Shown here: positions 5,264-9,491 of the stretch, piece after piece
How positions within the stretch are numbered: the stretch's first letter is position 1
Layout: the number at the start of each line of letters is the position of its first letter
NCBI GenBank assembly: GCA_002479245.1
Contig: DLMG01000235.1
Location: 1 to 9,491, forward strand
From: Verrucomicrobia subdivision 3 bacterium UBA7542
GTDB taxonomy: Bacteria > Verrucomicrobiota > Verrucomicrobiia > Limisphaerales > UBA11358
Reading direction: 5' to 3'
Length of the DNA stretch: 9,491 nt
Made by a program: the position numbers and the translations under genes
Notes under the pieces: generated by a model
Told to the model about the DNA's origin: nothing
Seen by the model: only the letters and a program-made list of their open reading frames with translations
Databases searched by the model: none

Positions 5264-7951
5264 ATGAGAAAGATGGATTCAAGCAATTCTGCGCGGAGCA
5301 TCGCGGCGCAGGCGGCAACGGACAAAGCCGCTGTGCTTGTGCTTCGCCTGGGGGAAGCCGGCGACAACCGCCGGTCGCTGGTGGGCGGCAAGGCGTTTAA
5401 TCTGGGCAAATTGATCGCGGCGGGTTTGCCGGTGCCGCGCGGCTTTTGTGTCACGACGACGGCGTTCGATCACTTCCTGGCTTCGTGTCCGAGGCGGACT
5501 GAATTATCCAATCTGCTGGCGCAATGTTCCGGCGATGAAATCGGCCGGATCGCGGAACTGAGCCGGGAAGTCCGCTCCTGCCTGGGGGAGGATCACGTTC
5601 CGGAGGTTGTGAAGGATGCGGTGCTGTCCGCGTGGCGGGAACCGGGTGGAGAGCGGAGCTTTGCCGTGCGTTCCAGCGCGACAGTCGAGGACGCAGCCGG
5701 GATGTCTTTTGCCGGTCAGTTTGAATCCATTCTGAATGTGCGCGGGGCGGACGCGTTGCTGGCTGCCATCAAGACGTGCTGGCTGTCGCTTTTCTCCGAG
5801 CGGGCGCTCGTTTACCTGGCGAGGCAGCGGGTACCGGCGGAGAAGGTCAAGATGGCGGTGTTGGTGCAGGAAATGGTGGAGGCCGGCCACGCCGGGGTTG
5901 TGTTCACCGCCGATCCGCTGACAGGAGCAACGGACCGGTTCGTCGTGGAATACGTGAGCGGCCTGGGCGAAGGACTGGTGCAGGGGACAATTCAGCCTGG
6001 GCGGATGGTGGTTGAAAAACAAACCGGGCGCGTGCTGGCTTCGCCTGAAAATGAACTGCTTTCATCAGCAACTCTCGAAAACCTGTGCGATCTCGCTCAC
6101 CAGACCGAACGCCTCTTTGGTTCGCCGCAAGATATCGAATGGGCGCAGCGGGATAACAGCGTGTATCTGTTGCAGTCCCGTCCGATCACAACCAAAGCAC
6201 CGGCTAGAACGTGGGAGGACCGGCAGGTCTGGACCAATGTCAACACCGGCGAAGTGATGCCGGATGTGATGACGCCGATGACGTGGTCCATGATTCAATC
6301 CTTGCTCGGTGTGGTCGGTTCCATCTTTCGCCTAGTGGGCGTTAATATCAGGCGCGCTTCGCTGGTCGGGGATCTCGTCGCCGGCAGGCTGTATTTCAAC
6401 GCCAACACGAGTTTGGCTGCGGTCAAACCATTTTCTTTCCTGCATAAGGAACTCCCCGATTTTTCCCGAACGCTGGGAGGCGATTTGGTGGAGGCATATC
6501 GCCAAGCTCCGCTGTCCCTCCCGCCGGAAGACCTCCCGGACCTGGGGTTCCGCTGGCCGAAATATATCCTCTCATTGCCCCGCATCTTTTACGATCTCAT
6601 CACCCATTTGTCCCGCCGCCGTGGCTGTGCCTGGTTGGCCCGCTTTAAGAAGCAAACGGACGAACTCGACCGCCTGGATCTCGGGGCCATGTCCACGCCG
6701 GAGCTGACCCGGCTTTGCGGCCAATACATTCGGGAAGTTTTTAAAGACGCGGATATTCTCTACCTGTTGGCGCAGGGGGCGGCGCTGCCGGTGTTTCAGA
6801 AGGCCTGCCGCGATTGGCTGGGCGAACCCGGCTTGACGCTCCGGTTGTTTGCCGCGTTGGGCGGCATGCCGGTCGCGGAAGCCGGCCTGGCCCTCTGGCG
6901 ACTGGCGGCGCTGGCCCACGCCGACCGCGACACGAAGGACGTTGTGTCTTCCGAAAATAATTGGCCGGAGGTCCGCGTCAGGCTTTGCCGCACCGAACAC
7001 GGCCGGAAATTCCTGGCCGCCTGGGATACCTTCATGACCGAGCACGGGCACCATTGCCGCGGCGAACTGGAGTTGTTCAACGCCCGCTGGTGCGAGACAC
7101 CCGATTACATCCTGGGGCTGGTGCGCGGCTATCTTCGCTCGATGGGCCGGTCCGATCCGCTGGAAAATCAACGGCGGCTGGCGGAAGAACGGGAACACTT
7201 GGCCGTCCAATGCCGCGCGCGGCTGAAGCATCCAATCAAACGCTGGATCTTCTCGCACTCACTGCGCCGCGCGCAGGAACTGATCGTCTTTCGGGAGCAA
7301 TTGAAGAACCTCGGCGTCCGGCGGTTCGCCTTCGTGCGCCGCGTTCTCCTGGTTCTCGGCCAGCGGCTCCACGAGCAGGGCAGCTTGTCCTGCCGCGACG
7401 ACATTTTCTTCCTGGACGTTTCCGAGCTTGAACCGGCCGCGACGGGCAACGCTTCATTCGATTGGCGCGAGCGCATTAAATCGCGCCGGCCGGAATATGA
7501 AAAAAACCTGAAGCTCCACCCGCCGCGGGTCGTGAACGGAAGATTCGATCCAAACGCGCCTGGCTGGCCGGTGGCGAACGCGGACGCGAAATTTCTGGAA
7601 GGCATTCCGGTCTCTCCCGGCATCGTCACCGGGCCTGCCCGCGTGATTTTGCGCACGGATGACCACGAGCAGGTTCTTTCCGGCGAAATTCTCATCGCCC
7701 CGTTCACCGATCCGGCGTGGTCGCCGTATTTCATCACCGCCGCCGGCGTGGTCATGGAACAGGGCGGGATTCTCTCGCACGGCAGCATCGTCGCGCGCGA
7801 ATACGGTCTTCCGGCGGTGACCAACGTTGCTTCGGCCACGCGGGTCATTTGCACGGGCGACCTGGTGCAGGTGGATGGAAACCGCGGCTGCGTGAGCGTC
7901 CTCAAGCGTCTGTCCGAAGACCACACTGCTGGAAACCCGCAAACAACGTGA
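5264..7951 (+). CDS. PEP synthase/rifampicin phosphotransferase-like dikinase
   Basis: An 895-residue protein. Residues about 20-320 form a PPDK/PEP-synthase ATP-grasp domain: LVGGKAFNLGKLIAAGLPVP (39-58), SFAVRSSATVEDAAGMSFAG (132-151), VLVQEMVEAGHAGVVFTADP (199-218), VVEYVSGLGEGLVQG and the closing LLQSRPIT (302-309). A linker with NTGEVMPDVMTPMTWS (327-342), typical of rifampicin-phosphotransferase-like proteins, leads to a divergent helical middle region. Residues about 780-885 are the swivelling phospho-histidine domain with GGILSHGSIVAREYGLPAVT; His839 is the expected phosphate carrier. The C-terminal PEP/pyruvate barrel of true PEP synthase or PPDK (where the phosphate would pass to pyruvate) is absent. 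That matches rifampicin phosphotransferases (about 860-870 residues), which pass phosphate to a ligand held by the middle domain. The acceptor is unknown. ATG 5264 is favoured by GAAG at 5254-5257, six bases away; GTG 5246 (901 residues) and ATG 5273 are alternatives. The gene is transcribed away from the nitroreductase. Confidence 0.88.
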   Translation: MRKMDSSNSARSIAAQAATDKAAVLVLRLGEAGDNRRSLVGGKAFNLGKLIAAGLPVPRGFCVTTTAFDHFLASCPRRTELSNLLAQCSGDEIGRIAELSREVRSCLGEDHVPEVVKDAVLSAWREPGGERSFAVRSSATVEDAAGMSFAGQFESILNVRGADALLAAIKTCWLSLFSERALVYLARQRVPAEKVKMAVLVQEMVEAGHAGVVFTADPLTGATDRFVVEYVSGLGEGLVQGTIQPGRMVVEKQTGRVLASPENELLSSATLENLCDLAHQTERLFGSPQDIEWAQRDNSVYLLQSRPITTKAPARTWEDRQVWTNVNTGEVMPDVMTPMTWSMIQSLLGVVGSIFRLVGVNIRRASLVGDLVAGRLYFNANTSLAAVKPFSFLHKELPDFSRTLGGDLVEAYRQAPLSLPPEDLPDLGFRWPKYILSLPRIFYDLITHLSRRRGCAWLARFKKQTDELDRLDLGAMSTPELTRLCGQYIREVFKDADILYLLAQGAALPVFQKACRDWLGEPGLTLRLFAALGGMPVAEAGLALWRLAALAHADRDTKDVVSSENNWPEVRVRLCRTEHGRKFLAAWDTFMTEHGHHCRGELELFNARWCETPDYILGLVRGYLRSMGRSDPLENQRRLAEEREHLAVQCRARLKHPIKRWIFSHSLRRAQELIVFREQLKNLGVRRFAFVRRVLLVLGQRLHEQGSLSCRDDIFFLDVSELEPAATGNASFDWRERIKSRRPEYEKNLKLHPPRVVNGRFDPNAPGWPVANADAKFLEGIPVSPGIVTGPARVILRTDDHEQVLSGEILIAPFTDPAWSPYFITAAGVVMEQGGILSHGSIVAREYGLPAVTNVASATRVICTGDLVQVDGNRGCVSVLKRLSEDHTAGNPQTT

Positions 7952-7968
7952 CGACCAACCGTGGTTGT

Positions 7969-7988
7969 TCAATTCTCCGCCGAGTGCA
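7969..7988 (+). repeat. 20-bp direct repeat of 5093-5112
   Basis: TCAATTCTCCGCCGAGTGCA is identical to 5093-5112 and in the same orientation. It lies 17 nt after the dikinase stop. After it the sequence diverges and, 18 nt later, meets the left inverted end of the transposase unit, so this looks like a partial copy of the GAGTG-type repeat. The two identical 20-mers bracket the dikinase gene. Confidence 0.7.
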
Positions 7989-8006
7989 ATCCGCCCGCAC
8001 AAACAC

Positions 8007-8031
8007 AAAGGGGTCAGTTCCGGCTATTGTA
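8007..8031 (-). repeat. Left inverted end of the RAYT unit
   Basis: The reverse complement of these 25 nt differs from 9003-9027 at two positions only (A for G at position 13, C for A at position 20). The shared core contains the string ACAATAGCCGG followed by ACTGAC. It lies between the repeat at 7969-7988 and the transposase stop. Confidence 0.7.
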
Positions 8032-8039
8032 AAAAATGA

Positions 8040-8957
8040 CTACGCTTTCAAACAATTGGCCACCGTATGCCGACAGCCCATCTGCAAACGCCGCGCAATC
8101 CAATCTAAAGTCATGACCGTCTCGCTTCTCAAGCGCGCTGCCATCTTCACTTTGGCGGCGTCGGTTTTGCGACGCTGCTTCAAATCCTGCTCGGTCCATC
8201 CTCGCTTCTGCAACTCTTCCAAGACCAATCGCTGCGCCTTCTGTTCGTCGGTCTCCCGCTTTTCCTCTCCACCATGATGCTCCCCCATTCCGCAACCCAT
8301 CATCTCCAACACATGTTCCCTCAATAGCGCCCCGCCCAAAAACCAGCCTCGCCGCACCGCTTTCCATTCCCCCGGCTTGTCCTTCCCTCGCCGTTCTTCC
8401 ACGGCTTGGGCAAAAAGCTTCCGCCCGACCGCATCATCCCGCTGAATTCCCAGTTCACCCAACACCCGGTCCACCCGCAGCCAACTCGCCCGCTGTCCCG
8501 CCCTTTTCAAATACTCAGGATAACTGCTCCACCGATATTCCTGCAGCGGCTGTTCGGGTTGCAGAAGATTGGCGCGTATGGGGTTCAGATGAACGTAATC
8601 GCAGACCGTCCGCAAATAACCGTCACCGCTGCCGTCCACGATCAGTGATTTGTAGCGACCGCTAAACAAATGACCAAACAGCTTGTGCCGCCGGTTGAAG
8701 CGGGAGGTATAGGTACCCAAAAACCATTTCATGCCGGCGACCAGGTTGGCGTTGGGAGTTTCGATCACCAAATGAAAATGGTTCAGCATCAAACAATAAG
8801 CATGGACCTGCCAGCCGGTTTTGTCGCACGCTTCGCCGAGGGTTTCCAGAAAACGCCGGCGATCCTGATCGTCCTTGAAAATCGGCTCCCGCCGATCTCC
8901 CCGGTTCATCACGTGATAGATCGCTCCGGGGTATTGCACTCGCAGTTTGCGCGCCAT
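8040..8957 (-). CDS. REP-associated tyrosine transposase (RAYT, Y1/HUH family)
   Basis: A 305-residue single-strand DNA transposase of the TnpA-REP kind. It opens MARKLRVQYPGAIYHVMNRG, the standard start of this family. The metal-binding HUH motif is His60-Phe61-His62 in LMLNHFHLVIET. LFGHLFSGRYKSLIV (94-107) and the catalytic tyrosine, Tyr121 in DYVHLNPIRANLL, follow, so all key residues are intact. The C-terminal third (about 190-305) is a charged helical extension ending in TLDWIARRLQMG, a helix-turn-helix-like segment. RAYTs nick and join the foot of REP hairpins marked by GTAG/GGAG and are normally single-copy, domesticated genes; GGAG-footed hairpins occur at 1083-1188. ATG 8957 is chosen because it gives the family start; the frame stays open to 9095 through a 14-residue tandem repeat made by the upstream DNA repeats. 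It is convergent with the dikinase. Confidence 0.93.
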   Translation of the reverse strand: MARKLRVQYPGAIYHVMNRGDRREPIFKDDQDRRRFLETLGEACDKTGWQVHAYCLMLNHFHLVIETPNANLVAGMKWFLGTYTSRFNRRHKLFGHLFSGRYKSLIVDGSGDGYLRTVCDYVHLNPIRANLLQPEQPLQEYRWSSYPEYLKRAGQRASWLRVDRVLGELGIQRDDAVGRKLFAQAVEERRGKDKPGEWKAVRRGWFLGGALLREHVLEMMGCGMGEHHGGEEKRETDEQKAQRLVLEELQKRGWTEQDLKQRRKTDAAKVKMAARLRSETVMTLDWIARRLQMGCRHTVANCLKA

Positions 8958-8989
8958 GCCGTCAATGTTCTCTGCCCGGACTTGAGAGT

Positions 8990-9073
8990 CAAGGCCATAT
9001 TCTACAATAGCCGGGACTGACACCTTTTTGACAAGGCCATATTCTACTATAGCCGGGACTGACACCTTTTTTC
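8990..9073 (-). repeat. Two tandem 42-bp repeats upstream of the transposase
   Basis: 8990-9031 and 9032-9073 are near-identical units of 42 bp with a single clear internal difference (A9006 versus T9048); each starts CAAGGCCATATTCTAC and contains GCCGGGACTGACACC. A third, partial copy (GACACCTTTT) is at 9091-9100. The first unit contains the right inverted end of the transposase unit. Because 42 is a multiple of three, the repeats read as a 14-residue repeat (KKVSVPAIVEYGL plus one) in frame with the transposase. On the minus strand they contain TATAGT/TAGAAT stretches that could serve as -10 elements. Confidence 0.85.
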
Positions 9074-9129
9074 TATTCCTTTTCCTTTTTGACACCTTTT
9101 AGCGGCTGGAAAACTATGTCGCTCGCCGT

Positions 9130-9348
9130 ATGCGAGAGGAGCACCTCAACGAATGGGGCGTCGCCTACTCGCGTCGCTTCACTGGTTCGGCTCGGCTCAG
9201 AGCAAAGGCCATTCGTTCCATCAACGAAGATGTCGCTCCAGTGCCTGACGAGGTGCCTGCTCCGCTGGCGTCAAAACTTCTCGACGACTTCCGGGACATC
9301 TTTCGGGAAGCGGCTGCAGCTGCGGACGCAGAGATAATTGCAGGATAA
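9130..9348 (+). CDS. Hypothetical protein, possibly the 3' end of a truncated gene
   Basis: This encodes 72 residues from ATG 9130, but the frame is open back to 9103 after a TAG inside the repeat tail at 9100-9102, adding RLENYVARR. The product is hydrophilic and mostly helical (REEHLNEWGVAYSRRF; then LASKLLDDFRDIFREAAAAA), with a Pro-rich hinge PVPDEVPAP, and has protein-like composition rather than shadow-frame composition. I do not recognise the family. There is no ribosome-binding site before ATG 9130. The frame begins exactly where the repeats of the transposase unit end, so it may be the tail of a gene cut by that insertion; no matching upstream part is seen to the left of the unit. 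It could equally be non-coding. Confidence 0.33.
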   Translation: MREEHLNEWGVAYSRRFTGSARLRAKAIRSINEDVAPVPDEVPAPLASKLLDDFRDIFREAAAAADAEIIAG

Positions 9349-9365
9349 TAACCAAGAGAATTCTT

Positions 9366-9466
9366 TCGCCCTTTCAGGGCTTGAATTTATTTTGTTCCGT
9401 TACCCAGGGCGGCGCTCGTTTCACTTCGCTTGCCCTGGGCTATTTTCTTTCGGGCTTTCAGCCCTG
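9366..9466 (-). repeat. Compound stem-loop intergenic repeat
   Basis: Three helices fit in about 100 nt: GCCCT-TTC-AGGGC (9368-9380), a central 8-bp stem CCCAGGGC (9403-9410) with GCCCTGGG (9432-9439) around a 21-nt loop, and GGGCT-TTC-AGCCC (9452-9464). On the minus strand the two outer hairpins keep the same GAA loop and are both followed by GAAAGAA, while their stems are swapped (GGGCT/AGCCC versus GCCCT/AGGGC). The layout resembles structured intergenic repeats common in Verrucomicrobiota and Planctomycetes genomes (recalled, not checked). It is not a terminator: no T-run follows any stem. Confidence 0.6.
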
Positions 9467-9491
9467 ATCATCCGTAATACAATCCTGTAAC

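Larger units (their letters stand above)
8007..9073. mobile_element. RAYT transposase unit with imperfect inverted ends
   Basis: The left end (8007-8031, starting AAAGGGGTCAG) and right end (9003-9027) are inverted and match at 23 of 25 positions. They enclose the transposase gene with 8 nt after its stop and 45 nt before its likely start. A second, longer copy of the right end follows at once (9032-9073). IS200/IS605-type and RAYT genes normally have subterminal hairpins or no defined ends, not terminal inverted repeats, so the unit's boundaries and mobility are uncertain. No target duplication was found at the edges. Confidence 0.5.

Noticed and set aside
5504..7926. Several long minus-strand frames (172-252 codons) inside the dikinase gene
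   Set aside because: They are antisense shadows in GC-rich coding DNA with no recognisable domains, while the plus frame carries full domain motifs.
7956..7967. Hairpin CAACC/GGTTG after the dikinase stop as terminator
   Set aside because: The stem is only 5 bp with a 2-nt loop, and only two T residues follow.
8990..9073. CRISPR array
   Set aside because: Only two adjoining copies with no spacers; no cas genes.
8958..9095. Transposase start at ATG 9095
   Set aside because: The extra residues are a translation of the 42-bp tandem repeats; the family's usual N-terminus starts at 8957. Kept as a finding rather than as the start.

Overview
The window is a GC-rich stretch of a bacterial chromosome. 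Dispersed GC-rich hairpin repeats, a REP-associated (RAYT-type) Y1 transposase, a compact uxuA-type mannonate dehydratase next to an SDR, and GGGC...GCCC stem-loop intergenic elements together suggest a member of Verrucomicrobiota (Pedosphaera/Limisphaerales-like) or a neighbouring phylum. This is an inference from gene types and repeat style; no marker gene is present.

Layout. From the left edge to about 5.04 kb every gene is on the minus strand. Read in the direction of transcription they are: a secreted nitroreductase/SagB-like flavoprotein (4410-5036), an Old Yellow Enzyme family oxidoreductase (3274-4395), mannonate dehydratase UxuA (2004-3074), an SDR dehydrogenase (1235-1993), a secreted SnoaL/NTF2-like protein (493-1005) and the N-terminal half of a flavodoxin-fold NAD(P)H oxidoreductase (1-290, cut by the window edge). 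Two pairs are tightly linked (14 and 10 nt apart): nitroreductase with OYE, and uxuA with the SDR. The other three gaps are about 200-230 nt each and hold palindromes or repeats. On the plus strand, divergent from the nitroreductase, is a 895-residue PEP-synthase/rifampicin-phosphotransferase-like dikinase (5264-7951). Convergent to it is a RAYT transposase (8040-8957, minus) inside a unit with imperfect 25-bp inverted ends. The last 390 nt hold a possible truncated ORF and a compound stem-loop repeat.

How the genes fit together. UxuA plus the SDR probably form a hexuronate (fructuronate to mannonate to KDG) step pair, with the SDR in the role of a non-orthologous UxuB; a 17-bp palindrome just upstream of uxuA is a candidate operator. 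Three genes (quinone-reductase-like, OYE-like, nitroreductase-like) are flavin redox enzymes, which gives the region a redox/detoxification flavour, but they are not shown to share a pathway. The dikinase has the ATP-grasp domain and the swivelling phospho-histidine domain but no C-terminal PEP/pyruvate barrel, the layout of rifampicin phosphotransferases; its substrate is unknown.

The most interesting layer is the repeats. Two hairpins at 1083-1188 face each other, each with GGAG at the foot of the stem and a compensatory base-pair change between them: the layout of a REP doublet (BIME/REPIN). A full-length RAYT, the enzyme class that acts on such hairpins, lies about 7 kb away. Related GAGTG-type repeats lie at 1039-1079, 5093-5146 and 7969-7988.
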